From positions 1 through 55,862 of the forward strand of contig NZ_WAJR01000012.1 of assembly GCF_008831035.1 (NCBI RefSeq): a stretch of DNA of 55,862 bases. Reading direction: 5' to 3'. The notes under the pieces are model-generated. The model was given only the letters and a program-made list of their open reading frames with translations. It was not told the origin of the DNA and ran no database searches. The stretch comes from Ellagibacter isourolithinifaciens (lineage in GTDB: Bacteria > Actinomycetota > Coriobacteriia > Coriobacteriales > Eggerthellaceae). A program made the position numbers and the translations under genes. Positions 17,783 through 26,963 of the stretch are shown piece after piece (the first letter of the stretch is position 1; every line of letters begins with the position of its first letter).

Positions 17783-18238
17783 TTATTCGCAGATGTGCGT
17801 CATGCCCTGGGCGAGCATGGTGTAGACGTGGCTGTCGGAAAGCGAGTAGATGACGTTTTTGCCGTCGCGCTGGAATTTCACGAGGCGGGCTTGCTTCAGC
17901 GTGCGCAGCTGATGCGACACGGCGCTTTGCGTGGCGCCGACGATTTCGGCGATGTCCGCGACGCAGCGGTTGTGCCCCATGAGCGCATAGAGGATTTTGA
18001 TGCGCGTGGTGTCGGCGAACACCTTGAACAGATCGGCCAGGTCGTAGAGGAGCTCTTCGTCGGGCATCTCGTCGAACAGGCAGGATGTCTCCTCGCGATT
18101 GCAACCGCAGGGGCAGGCTGCTTCGGACGGGGAGGGCGTGTTTGCGCGAGTCGTTTCCTCAGAGTTCGCGCTAGGTACGTTTGCCGCGTTCACGATAGAC
18201 TCCGCCTCTTGCACGATGTGGCTGGGGCTTTCCGTCAT
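17783..18238 (-). CDS. ArsR/SmtB-family metal-sensing repressor
   Basis: 151 residues. The start at MTESP was chosen because AAAGGA lies 7 bases upstream; a longer frame has no site. Winged helix with LFKVFADTTRIKILYAL and recognition region DIAEIVGATQSAVSHQLRTL. It has two potential metal sites: an N-terminal CPCGC with a further Cys plus the Cys of NRCVAD, like CadC-type alpha3N sites for Cd/Pb/Zn, and an alpha5 site DSHVYTMLAQGMTHICE with Asp, His, His and Cys/Glu, like SmtB/CzrA zinc sites. It should repress its own operon until metal binds. The cysteine-rich N-terminal extension is about 60 residues. Confidence 0.9.
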   Translation of the reverse strand: MTESPSHIVQEAESIVNAANVPSANSEETTRANTPSPSEAACPCGCNREETSCLFDEMPDEELLYDLADLFKVFADTTRIKILYALMGHNRCVADIAEIVGATQSAVSHQLRTLKQARLVKFQRDGKNVIYSLSDSHVYTMLAQGMTHICE

Positions 18239-18280
18239 GATGGATCCTTTCGCAACTTCTGTTTGCTCATTCATGTAAAC

Positions 18281-18327
18281 ATATGAGCAACTGTTCATAA
18301 GTATAGGAATGCCGCTCGCTCTGTCAA
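18281..18327 (-). promoter_or_regulatory. Metal operon promoter and ArsR operator
   Basis: On the minus strand TTGACA (18322-18327) and TATACT (18300-18305), spaced 16 bp, form a near-consensus sigma-70 promoter. Directly downstream, at the expected transcription start, 18281-18300 is an imperfect 9-2-9 dyad (ATATGAGCA / TGTTCATAA), the classic form of a CadC/SmtB operator. A second dyad TGCTCAT / ATGAGCA (18264-18289) overlaps it. Confidence 0.8.
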
Positions 18328-18485
18328 GGGGAGCGCGGCAAAACCTATGTGCTTTTTTGAGAGGGCAATGCGAGCGTTTGAGGGCAAGGCGAACGGCGGG
18401 GGTCGGTTTCTGGCAAGTTGGGGCTTTTTCGGTCGCGGGGCCAAAAGCGCGTTCGGTTCCCCGAGAAGTTTTCTGTCGTCGCGGT

Positions 18486-19484
18486 TTAGGGCTTTGCGGC
18501 GCGCCATGCAGTGGGCGAGAGCCCCATCTCCTGTTTGAAGGCTTGGGCGAAGGCGGCTTGCTGCGGATAACCAAGGCGTTCGGCGATTTGCCCCACGGGA
18601 AGCGAGCTGCCGGCGAGTAGATCGCATGCCCGCTCAGTGCGTCGCCTGCGTACATAGGCTCCTATGGATTCGCCCGTTTCGGCTTTGAAGGCGGCGCAGA
18701 GCTTTGACCGACTCGTGTACAGGCGATCGGCGAGCTCGTCGACGCCCATACGCTTGCCTGCGTCAAGAGCGCGTTCTACGGTTGCGGCTACCTCTTTGGC
18801 GATATCGGTGCTTGCCCGCGTGCCAGCTGCCTGTCGAGCCTGTTCGCAGGCCGCGTGCGAACAGGCGAGTTCGGCGACCATCGTCTCCACAATGCCTTGC
18901 ATATATACCTGTCCGCCCACCGCGCGGGCGCGCTCCTCGCTGAGCCGACGAAGCGTACGGCAGATGGCAGATGCCGCTTCCTCGTGCCACGGCTCGGCGA
19001 ACGCTTCGAAGAGCCGTGCGAACTCAGTGGGATAGCGACTCTCTAGCTCGTTGAAAAACCCAGGCAAGAAGAGCACGGAACGCGAGTGATAGAGCTGTCC
19101 CGCGAAGAGCGGACTCTGCTCTTCGCCGCAATTGTCCTGAATAAAGCTGCACATCGCGCTGTTCGGCCATGGGCCGCGCAGCGGTTTGAGGTTCGCGGGC
19201 GTGATGCCTGCGTCGGGCATGCATGCGAGCGTCGACCCGCTGATTTCGCTTACGCAGGCGTAGGGCTCGGGGGTGTATTCCGTAAGGTGCATGTCATGCG
19301 TGGGGGTGATGAAGTGCTCCATCACAAGGCAGGTGGGGGAGATGGGCATGATCCATGCTCGGCCGTTCGCTCGGTCGTTCGCCACTTCACCCGTGAAGGT
19401 GGGTCCCTTGCTTCTCAGCTCAAGGCCGAACTGCTCGAACTGCGGTGCGTAAAGCTCAGTTATGTCGGTAGGCGACCGTGACAT
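18486..19484 (-). CDS. AraC-family transcriptional regulator
   Basis: 332 residues. The C-terminal 100 residues hold two helix-turn-helix units: MGVDELADRLYTSRSKLCAAFK and VGQIAERLGYPQQAAFAQAFKQEMGLSPTAWR, the AraC family signature. The N-terminal 220 residues form an unrecognised sensing domain. It is divergent from the two ABC half-transporters at 19605-23207, with a 120-bp shared control region. AraC regulators beside such ABC pairs (for example YbtA with YbtPQ) control siderophore uptake, which is the most likely role here but remains inference. Confidence 0.87.
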   Translation of the reverse strand: MSRSPTDITELYAPQFEQFGLELRSKGPTFTGEVANDRANGRAWIMPISPTCLVMEHFITPTHDMHLTEYTPEPYACVSEISGSTLACMPDAGITPANLKPLRGPWPNSAMCSFIQDNCGEEQSPLFAGQLYHSRSVLFLPGFFNELESRYPTEFARLFEAFAEPWHEEAASAICRTLRRLSEERARAVGGQVYMQGIVETMVAELACSHAACEQARQAAGTRASTDIAKEVAATVERALDAGKRMGVDELADRLYTSRSKLCAAFKAETGESIGAYVRRRRTERACDLLAGSSLPVGQIAERLGYPQQAAFAQAFKQEMGLSPTAWRAAKP

Positions 19485-19541
19485 TTGCGAAAGTGTCCCT
19501 TTTCTTTACGAAATCGTCCAACTCTGCCCCCATGATGAACC

Positions 19542-19583
19542 GAGGCTAACATCTGAATGATAAGTTTATTCAGGTTAACTATC
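19542..19583 (+). promoter_or_regulatory. Direct-repeat control region of the ABC pair
   Basis: Two related sequences, GAGGCTAACATC (19542-19553) and CAGGTTAACTATC (19571-19583), lie in tandem 29 bp apart, as AraC half-sites often do. Between them CTGAAT and ATTCAG make a small dyad. The region lies between the divergent AraC gene and the ABC operon. The assignment to AraC is inferred from position. Confidence 0.35.
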
Positions 19584-19604
19584 AAGCCATTAGAAAGGAT
19601 TTAC

Positions 19605-21449
19605 ATGGCTAAGGAGAAGAAGGAGAAGAAAAAGGAAGGTGGGGGCATCGGCGAGCTCCTTGCGTACGCTGGTAATCGGAAGTTCCTCACGTACCTGGGG
19701 ATGGGTTTGTCGACGGTGTCTCAGCTCTTAAGTTTCGGCCCCTACGTATGTATCTGGTTTGTGGCTCGCGACCTCATCGCCGCGGCGCCCAACTGGAGCG
19801 AGGCTACGGACATCGCGGTTTACGGCTGGTGGGCCGTAGGCTTTGCCCTGGCGAGCATCGTGGTCTACTTCGCGGGTCTTATGTGCACGCATCTGGCGGC
19901 GTTTCGCTGCGCGTCCAACATCCGCAAGGCCACGAGCGAGCACCTGCTCAAGCTGCCGCTCGGCTACTTCGACACGCACGCTACCGGCGAGCTGCGCCGC
20001 ATCGTGGACGGTTGCGCCGCCTCGACCGAGACGCTGCTTGCGCACATGCTGCCCGACATCTCGGGTGCGGCGGCCATGGTTGCAGGCCTGCTCGTGTTGC
20101 TCTTTGCCTTCGATTGGCGTTTGGGCGCGGCATGCCTCATCTCGGTTGTCATCTCGTTTGGTGCCATGGCGACCATGATGAGCGGCAAGGGCGGTGAGTT
20201 CATGAAGGCCTATATGGGCGCGCTGGTGCGTATGAACAAAACCGGCACCGAGTACGTGCGCGGCATCCCCGTGGTTAAGGTGTTCCAGCAGACGGTCCAC
20301 TCGTTCAAGGCGTTTCACGACGCCATCGTCGACTACGCGCGCATGGCGCAGGACTACGCCGGCACGTTCTGCCGGGCGCCTCAGGTCGCGAACCTTACGG
20401 CCCTGAACGGCCTCGTGGCGTTCTTCTTGCCCGTGGCGCTGCTGCTTGCCCCTGGGGAGTCGGATTTTGCCCGGTTCGTGGCCAACTTCGCGTTCTACTC
20501 GATCTTCTCGGCTGTGGTGCCCACCGCGATGACCAAGCTCATGTTCGTGGGCGAGGCCTCGCAGATGAGCGCCGACTCACTGGATCGCATCAGGAGCGTC
20601 ATGGAGATCGAGCCCCTCGCCGTTTCGACTGCGCCCAAGCACCCGTCGGGAAACAGCGTGCGCTTCGACGACGTGAGCTTCACCTACGAGGGCGCCGAGG
20701 TCCCCGCCGTTGACCACGTGAGCTTCGACGTCCCCGCCGGCACCACGCTTGCGCTCGTCGGCCCCTCGGGCGGTGGCAAGTCCACGTGCGCCTCGCTCAT
20801 CCCGCGCTTCTGGGACGCGACTTCGGGCCGCGTTCTCGTGGGCGGCGTCGACGTGCGCGACATTAACCCGCACGAGCTCATGGATCACGTCGCCTTCGTG
20901 TTCCAGACAAACAAGCTTTTCCACCAGACGCTCGCAGACAACGTGCGCGCCGCGCGGCCCGACGCCACGGATGCGGAGGTGCGCGAGGCCCTCGCCGCCG
21001 CCCAGTGCGACGACATCGTGGCGAAGCTGCCGCAGGGCATCGATACCATGCTCGGCGCCGGCGGAGCGTATCTTTCCGGTGGAGAGGTCCAGCGCGTGGC
21101 GCTCGCCCGCGCGATCCTCAAGGACGCACCCATCGTCGTGCTCGACGAGGCGACCGCCTTCGCCGATCCCGAGAACGAGGCCCTCATCCAACGCGCATTT
21201 TCGCGCCTGGCCGAGGGGCGTACGGTCATCATGATCGCCCACAGGCTCTCGACCGTCGTGGGCGCGGACAAGGTCGTGGTGCTCGACCAGGGTCGCGTTG
21301 CGGAGAGTGGCGTGCACAAGGCGCTTCTTGCCAAGGGCGGCCTCTACGCAAGGATGTGGGCCGACTACGAGCAAGCGGCCAGTTGGAAGATTTCCGCCGC
21401 GGTTGCTGATGCCGCCGCGGTCGCCGCCGCGAAGGGAGGCGAGGCCTAG
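19605..21449 (+). CDS. Fused ABC half-transporter (permease-ATPase), first of pair
   Basis: 614 residues; the start MAKEKK was chosen for the GAAAGGA site, a longer frame being unsupported. A Lys-rich head and six membrane segments (residues about 30-320, ABC exporter fold) precede an ATPase with Walker A GPSGGGKST, signature LSGGEVQR and Walker B VVLDEATAFADPENE. The AFAD in place of the usual ASLD after Walker B is a mark I associate with YbtP/IrtA-type siderophore importers. Pairs with the adjacent protein to make a heterodimer. Substrate inferred as a metallophore; drug or peptide export is the alternative. Confidence 0.87.
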   Translation: MAKEKKEKKKEGGGIGELLAYAGNRKFLTYLGMGLSTVSQLLSFGPYVCIWFVARDLIAAAPNWSEATDIAVYGWWAVGFALASIVVYFAGLMCTHLAAFRCASNIRKATSEHLLKLPLGYFDTHATGELRRIVDGCAASTETLLAHMLPDISGAAAMVAGLLVLLFAFDWRLGAACLISVVISFGAMATMMSGKGGEFMKAYMGALVRMNKTGTEYVRGIPVVKVFQQTVHSFKAFHDAIVDYARMAQDYAGTFCRAPQVANLTALNGLVAFFLPVALLLAPGESDFARFVANFAFYSIFSAVVPTAMTKLMFVGEASQMSADSLDRIRSVMEIEPLAVSTAPKHPSGNSVRFDDVSFTYEGAEVPAVDHVSFDVPAGTTLALVGPSGGGKSTCASLIPRFWDATSGRVLVGGVDVRDINPHELMDHVAFVFQTNKLFHQTLADNVRAARPDATDAEVREALAAAQCDDIVAKLPQGIDTMLGAGGAYLSGGEVQRVALARAILKDAPIVVLDEATAFADPENEALIQRAFSRLAEGRTVIMIAHRLSTVVGADKVVVLDQGRVAESGVHKALLAKGGLYARMWADYEQAASWKISAAVADAAAVAAAKGGEA

Positions 21450-23207
21450 ATGTTCGCCTCATTCAAGAAGAAGTACTTCCTGTCCGATAAGGGCATTGCA
21501 GGTGCCAAGCGCGGCATCTTCTGGACTACGCTCACCAACCTCGTCGTCATGGCGGGCATGGGATTTCTGTTCCTGACCATGGCGGGTTTCATCGACCGTC
21601 TTACGACGGGCGCGGACCTGCCCTCCGTCCTTCCGATCGCGGGAGGGCTCGTGGTCTTTCTTGTGTTGCTCTTTGCCTCCAACTGGCAGCAGTACTACTA
21701 CTGCTACTGCATTTTCTACGAGGAGTGTGGCAACCAACGCATCGACATCGCCGAGCGTCTGCGCAAGCTTCCTCTTTCGTTCTTCGGCCGTCGTGACCTC
21801 GCGGACCTCACCGAGACCATCATGGGCGACGTCCAAGCCATGGAGCATGCCTACAGTCACGTGCTGAGCGAGCTGTGGGGCGCCGTCATCGCGAGCGCCG
21901 TCGTGTTCGTGGGGTCGCTCTTCTTCTGCTGGCAGCTGGCCGTCGCGGCGTTTTGGAGCGTGCCCGTGGCGTTTGCCATCCTGTATCTCACCCGTGGTCC
22001 CATGACGCCGGTCTTCGACCGCATCCGTGCCGAGAAGGTTAGGGTCACCGAGGCCATCCAGGAGACCCTCGATTGCGTGCGCGAGGTCCGTGCCACCAAC
22101 CAGGAAGCGCACTACCTGGCGGGCTTGAACGCCGTGATCGACCGCGAGGAGCGCGAGGTAACCCGCGGTGAGCTCGTCAACGGGCTTCTGGTCAACTCCG
22201 CTTTCGCCATTCTACGCCTGGGAATTGCCACCACGCTGGCCACGGGCGCCGCGATGGTCGTCTCCGGTCAGGTCGATTTCATGGTGATGTTCGCGTTCCT
22301 GCTTATGGTGAGCCGTATCTACGCGCCGTTTGATCAGGCCCTTATGCTCGTGTCGGAGCTGTTTGCCGCAGAGTCATCGGCCAAGCGCATGCGCTCCATC
22401 ATGGAGGAGCCTGTGGCCCAAGGCAGCGAGGCGTTCGAGCCCGTGGGCCATGATGTGGTCTTTGATCACGTGGCGTTCAGCTACGGCGCAGGCGACGACG
22501 GGCGCGCTGGCGAGAAGGTCTTGACAGATGTGAGCTTCACCGCGAAGGAAGGGGAGGTCACGGCACTTGTTGGCCCATCCGGCTCGGGCAAATCGACGGT
22601 GAGCCGCTTGGCCGCCCGCTTCTGGGATACAACTGCGGGCACGGTTTCCGTGGGCGGCGTTGATGTTGCGAGCGTCGACCCCGAGGTCCTTCTGCGCGAT
22701 TACGCGATCGTCTTCCAGGACGTGCTGCTCTTCGACGACACGGTGATGGGCAACATCCGCCTTGGCCGTCGCGACGCCACTGACGAGGAGGTCTTGGCCG
22801 CCGCACATGCCGCCAACTGCGATGAGTTCGTGAGCCGTATGCCGCAGGGCTACGACACCATGATCGGCGAGAACGGTTCCAAGCTCTCCGGCGGCGAGCG
22901 CCAGCGCATCTCCATTGCTCGTGCGCTGCTCAAGGACGCTCCCATTGTCCTTTTGGACGAGGCCACGGCGAGTCTGGACGTCGAGAACGAGACCGTGGTG
23001 CAGGAGGCGCTTTCCCGCCTGCTCGCGGGCAAGACCGTCATTGTGATCGCGCACCGCATGCGCACGGTCGAGAATGCGGACAAGATCGTGGTCCTGAGGG
23101 ATGGCGTGGTCGCCGAGCAGGGAACGCCCGTCGAGCTCAAGGCGGCGGGCGGCGAGTTCGCTCATATGCTGTCCCTGCAGAAGGAGGCGGCGGCCTGGCG
23201 GTTGTAG
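21450..23207 (+). CDS. Fused ABC half-transporter (permease-ATPase), second of pair
   Basis: 585 residues, starting directly after the stop of its partner, so translation is probably coupled. Six membrane segments are followed by an ATPase with Walker A GPSGSGKST, signature LSGGERQR, Walker B IVLLDEATASLDVENE and the switch His in IAHRMRTVENAD. All catalytic residues are canonical, whereas the partner has an altered D-loop; such asymmetry is typical of heterodimeric ABC transporters. Regulation presumably through the divergent AraC gene. A hairpin at 23236-23273 ends the operon. Confidence 0.88.
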   Translation: MFASFKKKYFLSDKGIAGAKRGIFWTTLTNLVVMAGMGFLFLTMAGFIDRLTTGADLPSVLPIAGGLVVFLVLLFASNWQQYYYCYCIFYEECGNQRIDIAERLRKLPLSFFGRRDLADLTETIMGDVQAMEHAYSHVLSELWGAVIASAVVFVGSLFFCWQLAVAAFWSVPVAFAILYLTRGPMTPVFDRIRAEKVRVTEAIQETLDCVREVRATNQEAHYLAGLNAVIDREEREVTRGELVNGLLVNSAFAILRLGIATTLATGAAMVVSGQVDFMVMFAFLLMVSRIYAPFDQALMLVSELFAAESSAKRMRSIMEEPVAQGSEAFEPVGHDVVFDHVAFSYGAGDDGRAGEKVLTDVSFTAKEGEVTALVGPSGSGKSTVSRLAARFWDTTAGTVSVGGVDVASVDPEVLLRDYAIVFQDVLLFDDTVMGNIRLGRRDATDEEVLAAAHAANCDEFVSRMPQGYDTMIGENGSKLSGGERQRISIARALLKDAPIVLLDEATASLDVENETVVQEALSRLLAGKTVIVIAHRMRTVENADKIVVLRDGVVAEQGTPVELKAAGGEFAHMLSLQKEAAAWRL

Positions 23208-23235
23208 GGTCGCCTCCCCCTGAAAACGACCCATG

Positions 23236-23273
23236 TGCGGGGGCGCCTCCTTTGAGGAAGACGCCCCTCGCAC
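23236..23273. terminator. Hairpin between convergent ABC genes
   Basis: TGCGGGGGCG...CTCC pairs with GGAAG...CGCCCC-CGCA around a TTTGA loop, in the short gap between convergent stop codons at 23207 and 23282. Probably a shared terminator. Confidence 0.6.
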
Positions 23274-23281
23274 GCGGTTCT

Positions 23282-25948
23282 CTATTCCTGGACCTTCAGC
23301 GCCTCGGAGAGGCTCACGCGCTTGATGGAACGCGTGTGCAGGAGCGCCACGACGAGGTAGGTCGCGAACCCGATGCCTGCGCACTCGGCCATCGACCACC
23401 ACGGCACGTAGATCTCGATGTTGCCGTTGTAGGAGAGCAGCATCGCGCGGAAGATTGCGGTGAGCGAGCCGATGATCACGGGCAGACTCAGCACGAGCGA
23501 GGCCGCCACGCACAGCGTGATCGAACGGATGTAGAGGCGCGAGATCTCGCCGTTGCGGTAGCCGAAGACCTTCATGTAGCTGATTGAACGGGCGCTGCGG
23601 TCGATGACGGCCTTGGTCAGCAGGTACATGAATAAGAGGAAGATGAACACGGCGAGTCCGACCATCATGCCGATCAGGCTGCTCATCATGTCGACGAACT
23701 GGTTACCGACGGCGCGCATGTCGTCGGGCGTGGTGTCGCCAGCGAAGTAGCGCGCGTCGAGCTCGAGCGTCTCGTTGCTCGCGTAGCCGTTGAAGTACGA
23801 GGCGTCGTTGCCGAAGAACTCGTTGAAGTCGCCGATGGCCATGTAGACGTTCATGTCCGACTTGGAGCCCCAGGCGGAGCCGTCGTCGGCGTACACGAGG
23901 GAGTAGTCCTTGTCCTCGTACTTGTCGTGGAAGTCGACCTGTTGCCCTTCTTTCCAGCCGAACTTGTCGAGAAGTCCGCGGCCGAAGACGACGCGGCCGT
24001 CGCCGACGTCGAGGTCTTTCCAGTAGCGCGAGTCGGGCGAGACGCCGTAGACGGTCACGGTTTCGGTGCCGTTGCCTTCGCCGCGGTCGTATTGCAGCTG
24101 GTAAATGGCGTACTTCTCAGCCTGTGCGACCTTCTCGGCGCCGTTGTCGGTGGTGTTTATGGGATGGATGTCGTCGTTGTCGGCGTCGATGTTGGAAGCT
24201 TCGTCGATAAGGTCGATCGCCTCGTCGCGGTCGCAGCCGAGGGCGCCCGCGATGTTGTCGAGGCGCGCGTAGAGGGCGTCCTTCTTGGCCTGGACCTCCT
24301 CGAGCGCGTCGCTTGCGGCCTGCATGTTAACGGCGTTAGGCGAGGTCGCGAGGGCGTCGGCCGCCGCCTGGGCCGCGTCGGCCGCGGCGTCGAGCTCGTC
24401 CTCGGCGTCCTCGGCGGCGGAAAGAAGGGCGCCGTCGACGGACTGCAGGCGGTCGAGCGCCGCCCACTGTTCGCGCTCCTCGGCGCTGCCCTCAAGCTCG
24501 AGCGGGGCCTTGAGCGTGTACTGGTGCTCCGCCACGAGGCTCGTCTCGAGGTTGTCGGCGTAGTGCGTCATCGTGGGGAGGATCGCCAGGCCAAAGAGCA
24601 AAAGCAGCGAGGCGAAGGCGATGCCCACGAAGAGCGTGGCGAAGTTGCCGAGGTTTCGCAGAAAGACGCGCAGGCGAAAGCGCGCGACGAAGCCCATGCG
24701 CTCGGGTAGCCGCAGGCCTCGCTTGGTGCCTGACTTTCCGCTGGCCTCGTGGCGCAAAAACTGCAGGGGCGTCTTGCCCATCTTGCGAAGAAGCCCCACG
24801 AGCGTGATGAGGATGAGCACGGCGGCGGGCACCACGGCACATTTGACGAAGATCTCCCAGCTCCAGTACACATGGAAAGGCGGCAGGCTGTAGGAGCCGT
24901 AGTAGAGGTTGCGCATGGGCTCGGTGAAGAAGGCGACGCCGAGTGCGCACCCCAAGCCCGCCGCGAGGATGCCCACGATGGCGGGAAGCGCGAGGTAGTG
25001 GAGGACGATCTCGCGCTTGCGGTAGCCGCTGGCGAGCAGCGTACCTATGACGGCGCTCTCTTCTTCGATGGTGGCGTTGGTGAGCACGACGAAGACGAAG
25101 GCCATGATCACGATGATGATGTCGAGCAGTGTCGTCCACATGGCGGAGTCGCCGTCCACGTCGTCGCGCGCGTAGCCGATGCCCTGGTTGGAGTCGGCGT
25201 CGATGAGGTCGTCCACGCGTGCGTCAGCGTCCGTTAAGGCCTTGACTATGTCCTCCTCGGCATCGGTGCGGTCGGCAACGGAGAAATCTCGGTCGTTGAA
25301 GACGAACGAGTAGGTGTAGGTGGGCGCGCCGCCGGCGTCCTCGAGGGCGGTAAAGCCGGCGTCGGTGACCTCGGCCACGCCATAAGTGATGGTATTTACC
25401 GTGAAATCGGAGTTGTTGGGAAAGAGGGCTTGGCTATCGGGTTGGGTCATGATTCCGCAGATGGTGTAGGTGCGGCTGCAGAGCTCGATTGTGTCGCCCA
25501 CGGCGAGTCCGTTGTTCTTGGCAAAGACGCGGTCGATGGCGACTTCGTCGTCTTCTTGGGGCTCGGTACCTTCGCAGTAGGACGCGATATCGACCTCGGT
25601 GCGGTGGGCGTAGGTGCGCAGCGTGCGCTTGGTGCCGTCGTCGCCGACGGGCTTCTTTATGGTGGCGTCTATGGAGAAATTCCTGTAGAAGGTAGCGCCG
25701 CCGACGTCTTCCGTGGCGCCTTCGGCCGCGTCGATCTGGGCGTCGGTCGCCTCGAACGCCGTCACTATGCGGCCATCTTCGATGGTGTACTCATCGCGCA
25801 TTTCGTCGATGATGCTGCCGATGGAGTGGGCGGCAAGCAGGAAGCCCGACGTGAGGGCAATTGCGCCGCACATGAGCAGGAAGATTCCCAAGTATTTGCC
25901 GATGTTGTGCTTGAGCTCGCGGGGGAGCCGTCTGGCCAGAGGAGTCAT
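23282..25948 (-). CDS. FtsX-family ABC permease with large external domain
   Basis: 888 residues. One N-terminal membrane helix (about 18-40) is followed by an external domain, then three helices of a first FtsX module (about 270-400). A fifth helix (about 440-465) is followed by an Ala/Asp/Glu-rich coiled-coil segment (about 490-590) and a second external domain. The last three helices (about 760-880) form the second FtsX module. Duplicated FtsX permeases with a coiled-coil stalk export lipids, peptides or drugs, or act by mechanotransmission. It pairs with the ATPase encoded 7 bp upstream (25956-26672). Substrate not evident. Confidence 0.87.
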   Translation of the reverse strand: MTPLARRLPRELKHNIGKYLGIFLLMCGAIALTSGFLLAAHSIGSIIDEMRDEYTIEDGRIVTAFEATDAQIDAAEGATEDVGGATFYRNFSIDATIKKPVGDDGTKRTLRTYAHRTEVDIASYCEGTEPQEDDEVAIDRVFAKNNGLAVGDTIELCSRTYTICGIMTQPDSQALFPNNSDFTVNTITYGVAEVTDAGFTALEDAGGAPTYTYSFVFNDRDFSVADRTDAEEDIVKALTDADARVDDLIDADSNQGIGYARDDVDGDSAMWTTLLDIIIVIMAFVFVVLTNATIEEESAVIGTLLASGYRKREIVLHYLALPAIVGILAAGLGCALGVAFFTEPMRNLYYGSYSLPPFHVYWSWEIFVKCAVVPAAVLILITLVGLLRKMGKTPLQFLRHEASGKSGTKRGLRLPERMGFVARFRLRVFLRNLGNFATLFVGIAFASLLLLFGLAILPTMTHYADNLETSLVAEHQYTLKAPLELEGSAEEREQWAALDRLQSVDGALLSAAEDAEDELDAAADAAQAAADALATSPNAVNMQAASDALEEVQAKKDALYARLDNIAGALGCDRDEAIDLIDEASNIDADNDDIHPINTTDNGAEKVAQAEKYAIYQLQYDRGEGNGTETVTVYGVSPDSRYWKDLDVGDGRVVFGRGLLDKFGWKEGQQVDFHDKYEDKDYSLVYADDGSAWGSKSDMNVYMAIGDFNEFFGNDASYFNGYASNETLELDARYFAGDTTPDDMRAVGNQFVDMMSSLIGMMVGLAVFIFLLFMYLLTKAVIDRSARSISYMKVFGYRNGEISRLYIRSITLCVAASLVLSLPVIIGSLTAIFRAMLLSYNGNIEIYVPWWSMAECAGIGFATYLVVALLHTRSIKRVSLSEALKVQE

Positions 25949-25955
25949 CGCGCGC

Positions 25956-26672
25956 CTACCAATCGAGCTTAGAGGCGGACACAGGCGACTCGTTGACCTC
26001 GTCTTCGGCTAAGCGCCCGTCGCGCAGGCGCAGCACGCGGTCGGCCATGCGGGCGATGGCGGCGTTGTGCGTCACGATCACGACGGTGCAGCCGTACTCC
26101 CGGTTCACGCGCTCCATGAGTTCAAGCACTTCTTTCGAGGTCTTGTAATCGAGGGCGCCCGTGGGCTCGTCGCACAGGATGAGGCCCGGGTTCTTCACGA
26201 GCGCGCGGCCGATGGCGCAGCGCTGCTGCTGACCGCCGGAGACCTGGCGCGGGAACTTGTTGCGGTGCTCCCAGAGGCCAAGCGAGCGCAGTAGTTCCTC
26301 CATGGGAAGGGGATTGCTCGAGAGGTGTGCCGTGACCTCGATGTTTTCCTTGATGGTGAGGTCGGGCACGAGGTTGTAGAACTGGAAGACGAAGCCGAGC
26401 TCGCGCCGGCGGTACTCGCCGAGGTCCTTGCTTGAGAGGGCGGTGAGCTTGCAGCCGCCGACTGAGATCGTGCCGCCGTCGGCTCCTTCGAGACCACTGA
26501 TGAGGTTTAGGAAGGTGGATTTTCCCGAGCCCGAGGGGCCGAGCATGACGCAGATCTCGCCGCGGTTCACGGTGGTGGTTATGCCGTCGAGCACTTGCAC
26601 GCGGGCTTCCCCGTCGCCGTAGTGCTTGGCAAGACCCTCGACAATGAGGTAGGGGGTATTTGATTTGGCCAT
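25956..26672 (-). CDS. ABC transporter ATP-binding protein (LolD/MacB type)
   Basis: 238 residues with Walker A GPSGSGKST, Q-loop VFQFYNLVPDLT, signature VSGGQQQRCAIGRAL, Walker B LILCDEPTGALD and switch His in VIVTHN. This is the energy module of the FtsX-type permease that follows 7 bp later on the same strand. First gene of a two-gene operon driven by the dyad-embedded promoter at 26714-26758. Confidence 0.93.
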   Translation of the reverse strand: MAKSNTPYLIVEGLAKHYGDGEARVQVLDGITTTVNRGEICVMLGPSGSGKSTFLNLISGLEGADGGTISVGGCKLTALSSKDLGEYRRRELGFVFQFYNLVPDLTIKENIEVTAHLSSNPLPMEELLRSLGLWEHRNKFPRQVSGGQQQRCAIGRALVKNPGLILCDEPTGALDYKTSKEVLELMERVNREYGCTVVIVTHNAAIARMADRVLRLRDGRLAEDEVNESPVSASKLDW

Positions 26673-26713
26673 GGTCTTTCTTTCTCGAAAAAGGGCCCAC
26701 GTGGCTCTTTAAG

Positions 26714-26758
26714 GTTGCATTCAGCTAACTTATAGCGTAAAAGTTAGCCATATGCAAC
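26714..26758 (-). promoter_or_regulatory. Promoter buried in a long operator dyad
   Basis: GTTGCAT (26714-26720) and GCTAACTT (26724-26731) are mirrored exactly by AAGTTAGC (26741-26748) and ATGCAAC (26752-26758), with 3-base gaps on each side and a 9-base centre. On the minus strand the same bases make TTGCAT, 17-bp spacer, TATAAG, a good sigma-70 promoter for the ABC operon. A repressor binding this dyad would cover both promoter boxes. The regulator is not identified. Confidence 0.7.
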
Positions 26759-26963
26759 GCGCTTTGCCAAGTTCCCGTCATTTTTCGAGGGACCTATCGG
26801 GCTCTTCTTTCGCATTTGCTATACCGCAGCTGGGCGAAGGGGGACAGCCGAATACCCTTCTCTCGTGCGTGAATTCGTTTCATTCAGGTAAAATAACGCG
26901 AATTGGAGGGCTTCAGCCTGCGCAACGCTTTTGCTTGCGCTCTTGATCGGAAAAGGGAACAGT

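Noticed and set aside
17783-18655. 290-residue form of the ArsR repressor
   Set aside because: It would span the repressor's own promoter and operator; the ATG at 18238 has the ribosome-binding site.
26880-26963. Possible glycine or other riboswitch ahead of the NSS transporter
   Set aside because: No conserved aptamer core is visible; only a short leader.
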